From Anoxybacteroides tepidamans (lineage in GTDB: Bacteria; Bacillota; Bacilli; Bacillales; Anoxybacillaceae), in contig NZ_JACHEP010000014.1 in NCBI RefSeq assembly GCF_014201465.1, positions 1 through 64,000 on the forward strand: a stretch of 64,000 nucleotides of DNA. The letters run 5' to 3'. Position 1 is the stretch's first letter. Each line of letters opens with the position of its first letter. The translations under genes were made by a program, and so were the position numbers. The notes below the pieces were generated by a model. That model was not told where the DNA came from and did not search any database. It saw only the letters and a program-made list of their open reading frames with translations. Shown in pieces: positions 10,619 through 18,560 of this stretch.

Positions 10619-10858
10619 ATGAATGAACGGTACGAAGGAAGAGCGATTACGCAAATGTGCAAAATGATTGCTTCTGTAGGGCTCATTGTCGGATTTTCCT
10701 TATTTTTATTAAGTTTTATCGCAAGCGCTTACAATCAAGATTTTTTCTTGACAATTATCAGCTTAGGGATTATGGGAGCTTCGATGTTTATGTTCGGATT
10801 TGGCACGTTTATGGGAATTCTTACGGAAACTTACCGAAAAACCGAGCTGCATTCTTAA
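10619..10858 (+). CDS. small two-helix membrane protein, unknown function
   Basis: Protein of 79 aa with two predicted membrane helices (about 17-38 and 45-68), a short basic N-terminus and a charged C-terminal tail (TYRKTELHS). I do not recognise the family. ATG 10619 is 9 nt after AAAGGGG; the upstream ATG at 10610 directly abuts the Shine-Dalgarno site and is unlikely. Own promoter and a perfect bidirectional terminator make it a monocistronic gene. Confidence 0.7.
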   Translation: MNERYEGRAITQMCKMIASVGLIVGFSLFLLSFIASAYNQDFFLTIISLGIMGASMFMFGFGTFMGILTETYRKTELHS

Positions 10859-10860
10859 AT

Positions 10861-10899
10861 AAAACAGCACCGTTTCCATGAGAAAACGGTGCTGTTTTT
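10861..10899. terminator. bidirectional terminator
   Basis: AAAACAGCACCGTTT (10861-10875) pairs with AAACGGTGCTGTTTT (10884-10898), with A/T runs on both sides; it serves the small membrane protein and the convergent DedA gene. Confidence 0.9.
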
Positions 10900-11500
10900 A
10901 TGAAGAAGGCCCTTTTTTTGTCCGCAAGTAAAAATAAGCTCCAATTAATCCAAAGATGATGAGCAAGGGGATTAGATAAGTGCTATAATGTTCGACATAT
11001 TTTTTTACAATTTTCCAATCTTTACCTAATGTTCTTCCTAATGTAATGAACGTAAATACCCAAAAAAAAGCACCGCTGTAAGCGTATATCGCGAATTTTT
11101 TGAAGCGATATTCGTTGATTCCAGCGAGGAATGCGGAAACGTGACGGATCCCGGGAATAAAGTAGCCAATAAACAAAACGAACGGTCCCATTTTTGTAAA
11201 AAGCGTTTTTGTTTGTTCGATTCTTTTTTCCGTAATATGTACTTTCGGTCCGAATTTATGCAAGAAAGGAAGGCCTAACCGAATGCCTAAATAATAGCTG
11301 ATCGAAATGCCAAAGAGCGCACCGATCAAGCTGCATCCTAATGCAAGGGGATAAGACATGATTCCTGTAGAGGTATTATACCCGACATATGTTAGCAATA
11401 CTTCATCAGGAATCGGAAGACCGACAATTCCTCCCATTAAGGCGATCATAATGCCGATATAGCCAAATTGCTCAATAAAATGATGTAAATATTGTTCCAT
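10898..11500 (-). CDS. DedA-family membrane protein (VTT domain)
   Basis: DedA/SNARE-associated family protein of 200 aa with several membrane helices. Family marks seen: GGIVGLPIPDEVLL near residue 25 (acidic re-entrant loop), the middle motif FTKMGPFVLFIGYFIPGIRHVSAFLAG (Arg in the second re-entrant loop) and a C-terminal basic tail. Known family members move undecaprenyl phosphate or phospholipids across the membrane (B. subtilis UptA/YngC is one). Which lipid this one handles cannot be read from sequence. ATG at 11500 follows a weak GGTGAT Shine-Dalgarno site. Confidence 0.85.
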   Translation of the reverse strand: MEQYLHHFIEQFGYIGIMIALMGGIVGLPIPDEVLLTYVGYNTSTGIMSYPLALGCSLIGALFGISISYYLGIRLGLPFLHKFGPKVHITEKRIEQTKTLFTKMGPFVLFIGYFIPGIRHVSAFLAGINEYRFKKFAIYAYSGAFFWVFTFITLGRTLGKDWKIVKKYVEHYSTYLIPLLIIFGLIGAYFYLRTKKGPSS

Positions 11501-11590
11501 TTAATCACCGCACTTTGTTTTTTGAAGATACGCTATTTTTCATTATAAACGACTTAGTGGGGGCAAAGGAAGCGGTTTTATAGGCACGTT

Positions 11591-11631
11591 ATAAAAAACC
11601 CCGCTTCAATGCAATGAATGGTAAGCGGGGG
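11591..11631 (-). terminator. terminator of the 37-aa minus-strand gene
   Basis: CCCCGCTT (11599-11606) pairs with AAGCGGGG (11623-11630); read on the minus strand the hairpin is followed by TTTTTT. Confidence 0.8.
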
Positions 11632-11641
11632 ATGGCATATG

Positions 11642-11755
11642 TCACTTTTCTTCTTTACCTAATTGTTTCAATGACTTTGCTTTTTCGTGTGGTGGGTTTT
11701 GCGATTGTTTGCGCACGGTCCATTGCCGCTCTTTTTGTCGCTTTGATTGCGTCAA
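11642..11755 (-). CDS. 37-aa conserved small protein (DUF6254-like)
   Basis: A short minus-strand gene starting UUG at 11755, 8 nt or so after a near-perfect Shine-Dalgarno site (AGGGAGGTG) and ending at a strong terminator. The product begins MTQSKRQKERQWTVRKQSQ and contains NPPHEKAKSLKQLG; it is very basic and has no membrane segment. The WxVRKQxQNP pattern resembles the DUF6254 family of tiny Bacillaceae proteins as I remember it; function unknown. Confidence 0.7.
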   Translation of the reverse strand: MTQSKRQKERQWTVRKQSQNPPHEKAKSLKQLGKEEK

Positions 11756-11865
11756 GGACGATCACCTCCCTTTTTAGCATGCCATTTTAGGTTCTTTGCC
11801 ATGCGTATATTTAAGCGGGTAATAATGAATATTATAACTGTATCATGTATAAGGAGGCTATGCTC

Positions 11866-12045
11866 ATGAACGCAAAACGCGCACAAGAAATTGCTGCTTC
11901 GCCGGTGATGGCAAATGTCACGTACAACGGAGAACGCATATACATTGAACAAGTGGATGAAGAAAATGGAACTGCTATTATTCATCCTTTGAATGAACGA
12001 AACAATAAGCAAAAAGTTTCCGTATCCAGCTTGCAAGAGAATTAA
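11866..12045 (+). CDS. sspH: small acid-soluble spore protein, SspH family
   Basis: SspH-type minor SASP of 59 aa, deposited in the forespore core. The family pattern MNxxRAQEI...NVTYNGERIYIEQVDEENGTAIIH...VSVSSLQEN is clear and the length equals B. subtilis SspH (59 aa). ATG 11866 follows AAGGAGG by 8 nt. Upstream, GTATAT and AATATTA with a 17-bp gap could be a forespore SigG promoter, though the match is weak. Monocistronic, with a perfect terminator. Confidence 0.88.
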   Translation: MNAKRAQEIAASPVMANVTYNGERIYIEQVDEENGTAIIHPLNERNNKQKVSVSSLQEN

Positions 12046-12052
12046 AATGCAC

Positions 12053-12079
12053 AAAACACCACGGTTTGTGGTGTTTTTA
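12053..12079 (+). terminator. terminator after sspH
   Basis: AAAACACCAC pairs with GTGGTGTTTT around a 5-nt loop. Confidence 0.85.
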
Positions 12080-12133
12080 TTATGCCATTTACAGACAGCA
12101 AGCAAAACGTCTTGGTTGAGGAGGTGTCGTATT

Positions 12134-12202
12134 TTGGTGGCTCCAATACGTATCAAATCTCTTTTTCGTTCATATATTTCGCAAAGGAGCTTAAATATGT
12201 AA
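12134..12202 (+). CDS. candidate 22-aa microprotein
   Basis: UUG at 12134 lies 7 nt after a perfect GGAGGTG (12120-12126) and opens a 22-codon frame, MVAPIRIKSLFRSYISQ followed by RSLNM, that stops 5 nt before a good terminator. The peptide is basic and amphipathic. The frame, Shine-Dalgarno and terminator fit a real gene, but no family is recognised and no clear promoter is seen, so it may be chance. Confidence 0.45.
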   Translation: MVAPIRIKSLFRSYISQRSLNM

Positions 12203-12207
12203 ATGAG

Positions 12208-12238
12208 AAATCACTTGTATACGAAAGTGATTTTTTAT
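12208..12238 (+). terminator. terminator downstream of the 22-aa frame
   Basis: AAATCACTT (12208-12216) pairs with AAGTGATTT (12225-12233), followed by TTTTATTTT. Confidence 0.75.
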
Positions 12239-12362
12239 TTTCTTGATGTTAAAATGTTTAAATATTACACATTTGATTAATGGTTTGCTGCATGGTTCGA
12301 TAATGTTTAGTGATCATGCTAAAATAACATTTGTAATACATTTTGTCCTAGTGAACCATAAA

Positions 12363-12391
12363 TTTCTTTGACAAATGGGAATTTGTATAAT
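12363..12391 (+). promoter_or_regulatory. promoter with internal palindromic operator
   Basis: TTTCTT (12363-12368), 17-bp spacer, TATAAT (12386-12391). The spacer carries the palindrome ACAAATGGGAATTTGT (12371-12386), well placed for a repressor. The surrounding 12.24-12.47 kb is AT-rich and holds no gene. Confidence 0.55.
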
Positions 12392-12476
12392 TTGTTAAAT
12401 GTTAAAAGGATTGTTTCTTTTCGTTGTCAAATAATTTGTAGTAAATATTAGAAATTTAAAGGGGATATATGGCGGA

Positions 12477-14348
12477 ATGGACGCAAAGGATTTGTTGCGT
12501 ATTATAGAAGATGGAGAAAATGCCGAATTGGAATGTAAAGCAGCCAAAGGTGGGCTGCCAAAAAATGTTTGGGAAACGTATTCTGCTTTTGCGAATACAA
12601 ATGGCGGCATTATTTTGCTTGGGGTCGAGCAAAAAGGACAAGAGTTTTTCCCAGTCGATGTTGATGCAAAAAAGTTAGTCAAAGATTTTTGGGATGGAAT
12701 TAATAATCCACAAAGGATTAGTAAAAATATCTTAGTGGATCGAAATGTACAAATTATTGAAGTTGATGGGAAAGAAATCGTGAAAATTTATGTTCCAAGA
12801 GCTTCACGTGAGGACAAGCCAATTTATATTGGTCATAATCCTTTTGCAGGTACATATCGCCGCAATTATGAAGGAGACTATAAATGTACAAAAGAAGAAG
12901 TACAGCGAATGATAGCGGACCAATCGCCAATTCCTCAAGACAGCAAAGTTCTTCCCAATTACGGTTTAAATGATTTGAATATGGAATCGGTGAGAAGTTA
13001 TCGAAGTCGCTTTTCTTCTTTGAAACCGGATCATCCTTGGAATGGTTTAGAACTGAAGGACTTTTTATATAAAATTGGAGCTTTGGGAAGGCTGCGCGAA
13101 ACCAACGAGGAAGGGTTAACATTAGCTGGATTGCTCATGTTTGGGGAAGAGCGCAGTATTACAGAGTATTTACCGCAGTATTTTTTGGAATATCGGGAAA
13201 AGAGTTCGGATGTGCCAGGAGATAGATGGACAGATCGGATTATTTCTTCCGATGGCACTTGGTCGGGGAATTTGTATGATTTTTATTTCAAAGTGATCCG
13301 TAGACTAACGGATGATTTAAACATTCCTTTTCAAATGGAGGGGCTTTTTCGCAAGGACGATACAAGGGTGCATGCTGCTCTTCGCGAAGCTTTAGTCAAT
13401 ACATTGGCTCATGCCGATTACTACGGGCAACGCGGAATTGTTGTCGAAAAGGAAAAGATGTTATTTCGATTTTCTAACCCGGGTGTTCTTCGGATTCCTT
13501 TGCAACAAGCACTAAAAGGTGGAGTAAGTGATCCGAGAAATCCAACCATTTTTAAAATGTTTATGTTAATTGGGCTCGGTGAACGAGCAGGATCGGGGAT
13601 TGAGAATATTCATTTGGCGTGGAAAGAACAACATTGGACTGCCCCAGAATTAATCGAAGAATTTCAGCCGGATCGCACGATTCTTACGTTACGAACAACT
13701 TCATTGTTACCGCAGGAAAGCGTCGATTTTCTAAAAGCAGTTCTTGGGAAACAGTATAAATGGTTAACCAATGATGAAGTATTAATTTTAGTGACGGCAC
13801 ATCAAGAAAATTATGTGACCAATACGAGATTGCAAAGCCTGACAGATAAAAAGAGTGATGAAATAAGCAAATTATTATCCGGACTGGTGGAAAAAGGATA
13901 TTTAGAACCAAATGGACAAGGAAGAGGTACAAAATATAAGCTAACGGAAATGTTTGATCAAAAGTCTATAGGGAACTCCAGATATAATCGAATAAGCTCC
14001 GGACCTAGTGCTAATAACTCCGGACCTAACGCTGCTAACTCCGGACCTAACGAAAACGAACAAACAAAAGATCATGAAAAAGTGCTATTGGATATTTCTG
14101 AATTGGCAAGAAAGAAAAAGAGATTACATCCTTCCGAAATGGATGAGATCATTTTAAATCTTTGTGCAATTAAGCCGTTAACGCTCAAAGAATTAAGTCA
14201 ATTGCTGAATAGGCAGATGGATCCTCTTCGCAAAAAGTACATTTCACGATTGCTTAGGGAAGGAAAGTTAGAACTGCTATATCCAGAGCAAGTAAATCAT
14301 CCGAAACAAGCATATATGACACGCTCTCTTTTTACAAACCGGCATTAG
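12477..14348 (+). CDS. AlbA_2/Schlafen-type ATP-binding protein with winged-helix tail
   Basis: Protein of 623 aa. Residues 1-140 form an AlbA_2 (Schlafen-like, divergent AAA_4) domain with NAELECKAAKGGLP, ETYSAFANTNGGIILLGVE and the GTYRRNYEGDY motif. Residues 290-400 form a GHKL-like ATP-binding module (ALREALVNTLAHADY, FSNPG, GLGERAGSGI). Winged-helix segments follow, split by a linker holding three 7-residue repeats beginning SGP. Such proteins are annotated as RecG-related helicases or transcriptional regulators and recur among accessory and anti-phage genes; the role here is not known. Start ATG 12477 sits about 10 nt after AAAGGGG. Single gene with its own operator-bearing promoter. 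Confidence 0.85.
   Translation: MDAKDLLRIIEDGENAELECKAAKGGLPKNVWETYSAFANTNGGIILLGVEQKGQEFFPVDVDAKKLVKDFWDGINNPQRISKNILVDRNVQIIEVDGKEIVKIYVPRASREDKPIYIGHNPFAGTYRRNYEGDYKCTKEEVQRMIADQSPIPQDSKVLPNYGLNDLNMESVRSYRSRFSSLKPDHPWNGLELKDFLYKIGALGRLRETNEEGLTLAGLLMFGEERSITEYLPQYFLEYREKSSDVPGDRWTDRIISSDGTWSGNLYDFYFKVIRRLTDDLNIPFQMEGLFRKDDTRVHAALREALVNTLAHADYYGQRGIVVEKEKMLFRFSNPGVLRIPLQQALKGGVSDPRNPTIFKMFMLIGLGERAGSGIENIHLAWKEQHWTAPELIEEFQPDRTILTLRTTSLLPQESVDFLKAVLGKQYKWLTNDEVLILVTAHQENYVTNTRLQSLTDKKSDEISKLLSGLVEKGYLEPNGQGRGTKYKLTEMFDQKSIGNSRYNRISSGPSANNSGPNAANSGPNENEQTKDHEKVLLDISELARKKKRLHPSEMDEIILNLCAIKPLTLKELSQLLNRQMDPLRKKYISRLLREGKLELLYPEQVNHPKQAYMTRSLFTNRH
13997..14059 (+). repeat. three tandem 21-bp repeats inside the AlbA_2 gene
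   Basis: CTCCGGACCTA recurs at 13997, 14018 and 14039, a 21-bp period encoding SGPSANN, SGPNAAN, SGPNENE. It forms a flexible linker and keeps frame if copy number changes. Confidence 0.85.
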
Positions 14349-14376
14349 GATACTGGATTCTTAATGCCGGTTTATT
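14336..14376 (+). terminator. terminator overlapping the AlbA_2 gene stop codon
   Basis: AAACCGGCATTA (14336-14347) pairs with TAATGCCGGTTT (14362-14373); the T tail is short. Confidence 0.6.
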
Positions 14377-14446
14377 GTTATGTATCACGAGTGTTGATTA
14401 TCCATTATTTTACTAAAAAACACAGAATCATATGGTTGAACACAAG

Positions 14447-14578
14447 CTTTTCTGCCTCTTCCCTCGAACAAGAACGCCGGCGGGCAAATTACATTTGCCC
14501 GCAAAGCGTTTATTGTTCGAGGAGGGCATGCTAATACTCCCAGTCGGCAAGCTAGCTTAGCCGACTACGGCAGAAAAG
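14447..14578. other. 132-nt multi-hairpin element of unknown identity
   Basis: In the 375-bp gap before spoVR, a 10-bp outer stem (CTTTTCTGCC 14447-14456 with GGCAGAAAAG 14569-14578) encloses a long hairpin (14462-14471/14513-14522, 14473-14477/14506-14510, 14480-14489/14493-14502) and a second hairpin (GTCGGC 14543-14548 with GCCGAC 14560-14565). It could be a structured RNA or a small palindromic mobile repeat. No coding frame fits. No target-site duplication is evident. Confidence 0.6.
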
Positions 14579-14673
14579 ATAGGAATAGAGCGATGTCAAC
14601 TGGTTTTTATTGGTTAATCAACACGCTTGGTTATGTATATAATTTTATAAATGTATGTTTTCGTTCTATGATG

Positions 14674-14703
14674 CGTATCAAATCCCCCTCTTGTTCATAC
14701 ATT
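14674..14703 (+). promoter_or_regulatory. possible SigE promoter of spoVR
   Basis: CATACATT at 14696-14703 matches the mother-cell SigE -10 (CATACA-T). The -35 region GCGTATC 15 bp upstream is a weak match. The start codon follows 20 bp downstream, so the leader is short. Confidence 0.45.
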
Positions 14704-14723
14704 GAGGTAAAGGGGGGATGTGA

Positions 14724-16142
14724 ATGAAACAGGATGAGTTGAAGGCGTTGGAGCGGGCGATTGCGGAAATTACGGAAATTGCCCAAGGGTTTGGTTTGGA
14801 TTTTTATCCGATGCGCTATGAAATTTGTCCGGCGGATATTATTTATACATTCGGGGCGTACGGAATGCCGACGCGCTTTTCCCATTGGAGTTTCGGCAAA
14901 CAGTTTTATAAAATGAAGCTTCATTACGATTTAGGACTTAGTAAAATTTATGAATTAGTTATTAATTCCGATCCATGTTATGCCTTTTTGCTCGATTCCA
15001 ATTCTTTGATTCAAAATAAGCTAATTGTCGCCCACGTATTGGCCCATAGCGACTTTTTCAAAAACAATATTCGCTTCAGCAACACGAAACGCGACATGGT
15101 TGAAAGCATGGCGGCGACAGCGGAACGAATTAAACAGTATGAGCATCAATATGGAAAATTAGAAGTAGAGAAGTTTTTAGACGCGGTGTTGGCGATTCAA
15201 GAACATATTGATCCGTCGCTTTTGCGGCCGAAGCTGTCGTGGACGCTTGAAGATACGGAAGTATATGAAGAAGAAGAGCAGGTGAAACCGAGCCCGTATG
15301 ACGATTTATGGTCGCTTGACAAAAAGAACAAGACGGCACTGCCTCCGCGCAAAAAACGGCGAAAATTCCCGCCGCAGCCGGAAAAAGATGTACTGTTGTT
15401 CATTGAAGAATACAGTCGTGAACTCGAAGACTGGCAGCGTGACATTATGACAATGATGCGCGAAGAGATGCTTTATTTTTGGCCGCAGCTTGAAACAAAA
15501 ATCATGAATGAAGGATGGGCGTCGTATTGGCATCAGCGCATTTTGCGAGAGATGGATTTAACGAGCGATGAGGCGATTGAGTTTGCGAAGCTGAATGCGG
15601 GGGTTGTGCAGCCGTCGCGCACGAGCATTAATCCGTATTATTTAGGGTTAAAAATTTTTGAGGACATTGAAGAACGGTGGAACAACCCGACGGAAGAAAT
15701 GAAGCGAAGAGGGGTGAAGCCGGGTTCGGGAAGAGAGAAAATTTTCGAAGTGCGCGAACTTGATTCCGATATTTCATTTCTCCGTAATTATTTAACGAAA
15801 GAGCTTGTCATGCATGAAGATATGTACTTGTTCCAAAAGCAAGGAAAAGATTATAAAATTGTCGATAAAAATTGGGAAAACGTTCGTGATCAGTTAGTCA
15901 GCATGCGCGTCAACGGCGGGTTCCCGTATATTACTGTCAATGACGGCGACTATATGAGAAATGGAGAGCTTTATTTAAAACATTGGTACGAAGGCATTGA
16001 GCTCGATATTAAATATTTAGAAAAAGTGCTGCCGTACATTTACCAGCTATGGGGCCGTACGGTGCATATGGAAACGGTGGTGGAAAATAAATCGGTGTTG
16101 TTTACGTATGACGGAAAAACGGTGCATCGAAAGTATATATGA
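14724..16142 (+). CDS. spoVR: SpoVR family spore cortex protein
   Basis: SpoVR-family protein of 472 aa (B. subtilis SpoVR is about 468 aa), needed for normal spore cortex formation. Family stretches visible are [36 protein letters not shown] near the N-terminus, [12 protein letters not shown], and [14 protein letters not shown] in the middle. The conserved histidines and acidic residues suggest a metal site, but the biochemical activity is not known. ATG 14724 follows AAAGGGGGG by 5-6 nt. Monocistronic, with a near-perfect terminator. Confidence 0.95.
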   Translation: MKQDELKALERAIAEITEIAQGFGLDFYPMRYEICPADIIYTFGAYGMPTRFSHWSFGKQFYKMKLHYDLGLSKIYELVINSDPCYAFLLDSNSLIQNKLIVAHVLAHSDFFKNNIRFSNTKRDMVESMAATAERIKQYEHQYGKLEVEKFLDAVLAIQEHIDPSLLRPKLSWTLEDTEVYEEEEQVKPSPYDDLWSLDKKNKTALPPRKKRRKFPPQPEKDVLLFIEEYSRELEDWQRDIMTMMREEMLYFWPQLETKIMNEGWASYWHQRILREMDLTSDEAIEFAKLNAGVVQPSRTSINPYYLGLKIFEDIEERWNNPTEEMKRRGVKPGSGREKIFEVRELDSDISFLRNYLTKELVMHEDMYLFQKQGKDYKIVDKNWENVRDQLVSMRVNGGFPYITVNDGDYMRNGELYLKHWYEGIELDIKYLEKVLPYIYQLWGRTVHMETVVENKSVLFTYDGKTVHRKYI

Positions 16143-16175
16143 AAAAGGTTGCTGATGGTTCAGCAACCTTTTTTC
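16142..16175 (+). terminator. terminator after spoVR
   Basis: AAAAAGGTTGCTGA pairs with TCAGCAACCTTTTTT around a short loop. Confidence 0.9.
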
Positions 16176-16253
16176 AGAAACTTTTCTGTTCAATATTCGT
16201 CTAAATAAACAGAAGAGAAAATAGAGATGTTTTATAACTAGAGGAGGTTTTCG

Positions 16254-16694
16254 GTGAGAAAAATCGTATGGCTTTTTCTATTGCTAATTTTCATATCGTT
16301 CGGTTACTGGTTTATAAACGAGTCGAAGCCTCCGTCTCCTCGCATAACGGTTGAAGGGAAAAATATCCCAACAGCACAAGGTTCCTATTGTTGGGATGGA
16401 TTTTTTAACAATATGTGTGTGGATATGATTTCTCCGCCACAAATTGTTGAGCATGAAGGTTTGGCGCCTGTGGTGGTCCCCCCAGGAGCGCAGTTGAAAA
16501 TTGATTTTCAAAAGGAACCAACTAAAGGTACATTAGGCGTTAATAAATGGATGAGTAATCATGATGTAAAAAATGCAAAATTGAATGGAAATATTTTGAC
16601 TGTACCGAAAGAAAAAGGGATTCATATATATGACGTGCATGCGAGTTGGGATAAAGGGGATTCGAGTTATGTCTTTGTTATCGAGGTCCAATAA
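16254..16694 (+). CDS. exported or membrane-anchored protein of unknown function
   Basis: Protein of 146 aa with an N-terminal hydrophobic segment (residues 4-22) after MRK and no lipobox Cys, so probably a signal anchor. The extracellular part contains QGSYCWDGFFNNMCVDMISPP, a Cys-containing pattern (two Cys 11 residues apart) I recall from several uncharacterised Bacillaceae secreted proteins, possibly disulfide-bonded. GTG 16254 follows GAGGAGG by 6 nt. Function unknown. It has its own terminator shared with amtB and no evident operon partner. Confidence 0.65.
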   Translation: MRKIVWLFLLLIFISFGYWFINESKPPSPRITVEGKNIPTAQGSYCWDGFFNNMCVDMISPPQIVEHEGLAPVVVPPGAQLKIDFQKEPTKGTLGVNKWMSNHDVKNAKLNGNILTVPKEKGIHIYDVHASWDKGDSSYVFVIEVQ

Positions 16695-16696
16695 AT

Positions 16697-16732
16697 AAAA
16701 AGGGTGCTAGCCTTGACGTAGCACCCTTTTCT
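16697..16732. terminator. bidirectional terminator between the exported protein and amtB
   Basis: AAAAAGGGTGCTA pairs with TAGCACCCTTTT; both strands have A/T tails. Confidence 0.85.
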
Positions 16733-16733
16733 G

Positions 16734-18035
16734 TTACCCAAGCGCTTTTTTATTGTTGACTGGAGCAACGACAATGCCGGTTGTTTCTTCAAAGTCATAC
16801 AAGCCGGTAGGAAGATCGGTGAAGCGCTCTAATTCGTTGTAGGCCGGAATGCCGTGATAAGCCATGTCCAATCCTTCTTCTTCCTCGCGTTCTGTTGCGC
16901 GGAATCCAACCGTTTTTTCACAAACTTTGGCCATAAACACACCGCCGAGCAATCCCCAAACGATCACAACGGCCGCACCTAATAGCTGAACAGCAAAAAG
17001 GGAAACTTCGCCGGTCGTAAGAAGGCCTTGCGTCGTATCAAACAACCCGACAGCAATCGTACCGAATACGCCGTTGAAACCGTGCACCGCTACCGCGCCA
17101 ACTGGATCATCAACCTTGACTGAATCGACAAGCAACGTCGCATAAATCACGATGATTCCGCTAATCGCCCCAATGATAATTGCGCTCCATTGGGAAACGA
17201 ACGCGCATCCGGCTGTAATCGCGACAAGACCCGACAACACGCCGTTAATCGTCATACTTGGGTCTGCTTTCCCGAATTTTTTCATCGTTAGAAACAACGC
17301 TGTTGTGCCCCCGCTGGCGCCTGCCAACATCGTATTCAAAGCGATCGAAGCAAGCGACGCATTCGAAGCGTCTAACGTGCTTCCCGCATTAAACGCAAAC
17401 CAACCGAACCATAAAATAAACGCACCTGCTGAAGCTAGCGGGATGTTACTTGGGGCAAAGACGTTAACGCTGCCGTCCGAGTTAAACCGTCCTTTTCTCG
17501 GACCTAACAGCTTTGCCATAGCGAAAGCGGCGAATCCTCCTACCGCATGAATCGCGGCTGATCCAGCGAAATCTTTCATGCCTAGCTTTGCTAGCCAGCC
17601 GTCGCTGTTCCAAATCCAATGGCCAGACAACGGATAAACGATCATGGAAACAAGCGCCGCTGTGACGACATACGCTTTAAAATTCATGCGCTCCGCTACG
17701 GCGCCGGAAATGATCGAGATGCATGCGACCGCAAAACCGATTTGAAAAAGGACAAACGCGGCGCTAGGCAACTTGAGCGAAAGCGAAATATTTTCAGGCG
17801 CTCCGAACAAATTCGTGCCGATCAGTCCAAACGCATCTTTTCCGAACATAATGCCAAAGCCAATGAGCCAAAAAGCGAGTGTTCCGATCGTTAAGTCGAC
17901 AAAAATTTTCATCGTTACGTTGACGGCGTTTTTTGTTCGGACTAAGCCGGCTTCCAATAAGCTGAATCCGCCTTCCATAAACAATACCATGGCCGCTGCG
18001 ATGACGACCCAGATAGTATTAACATACGTGATCAT
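16734..18035 (-). CDS. amtB: ammonium transporter AmtB (NrgA)
   Basis: Amt/MEP/Rh-family ammonium channel of 433 aa with about eleven membrane helices. Family marks: DFAGSAAIHAVGG (first pore His) and AVHGFNGVFGT (second pore His). The C-terminus is extended by about 40 residues after the last helix relative to B. subtilis AmtB (404 aa). The ATG overlaps the glnK stop (ATGA), so PII and channel are translated together; PII binds the cytoplasmic face and closes the pore. The order glnK-amtB is that of enterobacteria, opposite to B. subtilis nrgA-nrgB. Expression should be nitrogen-controlled from the boxes upstream of glnK. Confidence 0.95.
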   Translation of the reverse strand: MITYVNTIWVVIAAAMVLFMEGGFSLLEAGLVRTKNAVNVTMKIFVDLTIGTLAFWLIGFGIMFGKDAFGLIGTNLFGAPENISLSLKLPSAAFVLFQIGFAVACISIISGAVAERMNFKAYVVTAALVSMIVYPLSGHWIWNSDGWLAKLGMKDFAGSAAIHAVGGFAAFAMAKLLGPRKGRFNSDGSVNVFAPSNIPLASAGAFILWFGWFAFNAGSTLDASNASLASIALNTMLAGASGGTTALFLTMKKFGKADPSMTINGVLSGLVAITAGCAFVSQWSAIIIGAISGIIVIYATLLVDSVKVDDPVGAVAVHGFNGVFGTIAVGLFDTTQGLLTTGEVSLFAVQLLGAAVVIVWGLLGGVFMAKVCEKTVGFRATEREEEEGLDMAYHGIPAYNELERFTDLPTGLYDFEETTGIVVAPVNNKKALG

Positions 18036-18400
18036 GAAAGTCCCTCCTTTTGACTCGCTAAATCGTCAATATCATAATCGAGCGTTCCCGTGCGAATGTT
18101 ATAGGCTTCTAAAATCGGATAGACGAAAATTTTTCCGTCTCCTTCTTCGCCGGTTTGCGCGGCGTGGACAATCGTTTGGATCGTCCGCTCGACCATATAG
18201 TCAGAAAGGACGATCTCAAGCTTTACTTTCGGATGAAGTGTCACCTTATAGTTTTTGCCGCGGTACACGCCTTGTGTATCTTTTTGTTTTCCTCTTCCGA
18301 CTACTTGAGACACCGTAAAGCCGGTAATGCCGATCTGTTTTAACCCTTTAATCGTTTCCGTCAATTTTTCCGGCCGTATAATCGCCTCAATTTTTTTCAT
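18032..18400 (-). CDS. glnK: nitrogen regulatory protein PII (GlnK/NrgB)
   Basis: PII signal protein of 122 aa beginning MKKIEAIIRPEKL, with the T-loop VYRGKNYKVTLHPKVKLEI, which keeps the Tyr corresponding to the modified Tyr of enteric PII, and the C-loop TGEEGDGKIFVYP. It senses ATP/ADP and 2-oxoglutarate and gates AmtB, whose gene overlaps its stop codon. ATG 18400 is chosen because TAGGTG lies 7 nt upstream; another ATG at 18406 sits almost on the Shine-Dalgarno site. Two GlnR/TnrA boxes overlap its promoter. Confidence 0.93.
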   Translation of the reverse strand: MKKIEAIIRPEKLTETIKGLKQIGITGFTVSQVVGRGKQKDTQGVYRGKNYKVTLHPKVKLEIVLSDYMVERTIQTIVHAAQTGEEGDGKIFVYPILEAYNIRTGTLDYDIDDLASQKEGLS

Positions 18401-18419
18401 TGTCATTCACCTACTTGTT

Positions 18420-18477
18420 TGTTAGGTTTTCTAACATCATATGTTAAACATTATAACGACCAAAAAGATTCTGTCAA
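18420..18477 (-). promoter_or_regulatory. consensus SigA promoter overlapped by two GlnR/TnrA boxes
   Basis: Read on the minus strand: TTGACA (18477-18472), 16-bp spacer, TATAAT (18455-18450). TGTTAGGTTTTCTAACA (18420-18436) is a perfect TGTNA-N7-TNACA box just downstream of the start site; TGTTAAACATTATAACG (18442-18458) matches with one mismatch and covers the -10. Box centres are 22 bp apart, two helical turns. The position suits repression. Confidence 0.85.
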
Positions 18478-18560
18478 TAGGGGAAGGGATAAATTTTTAC
18501 TCATTAATAATGAAAAGTGATATGATGAAGGTTGAATGAACGATGGAGGAGGAGAAAGCG

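Noticed and set aside
17773-18318. 181-aa plus-strand open frame opposite amtB-glnK
   Set aside because: Covers the reverse of two overlapping, well-recognised genes; no start signals.
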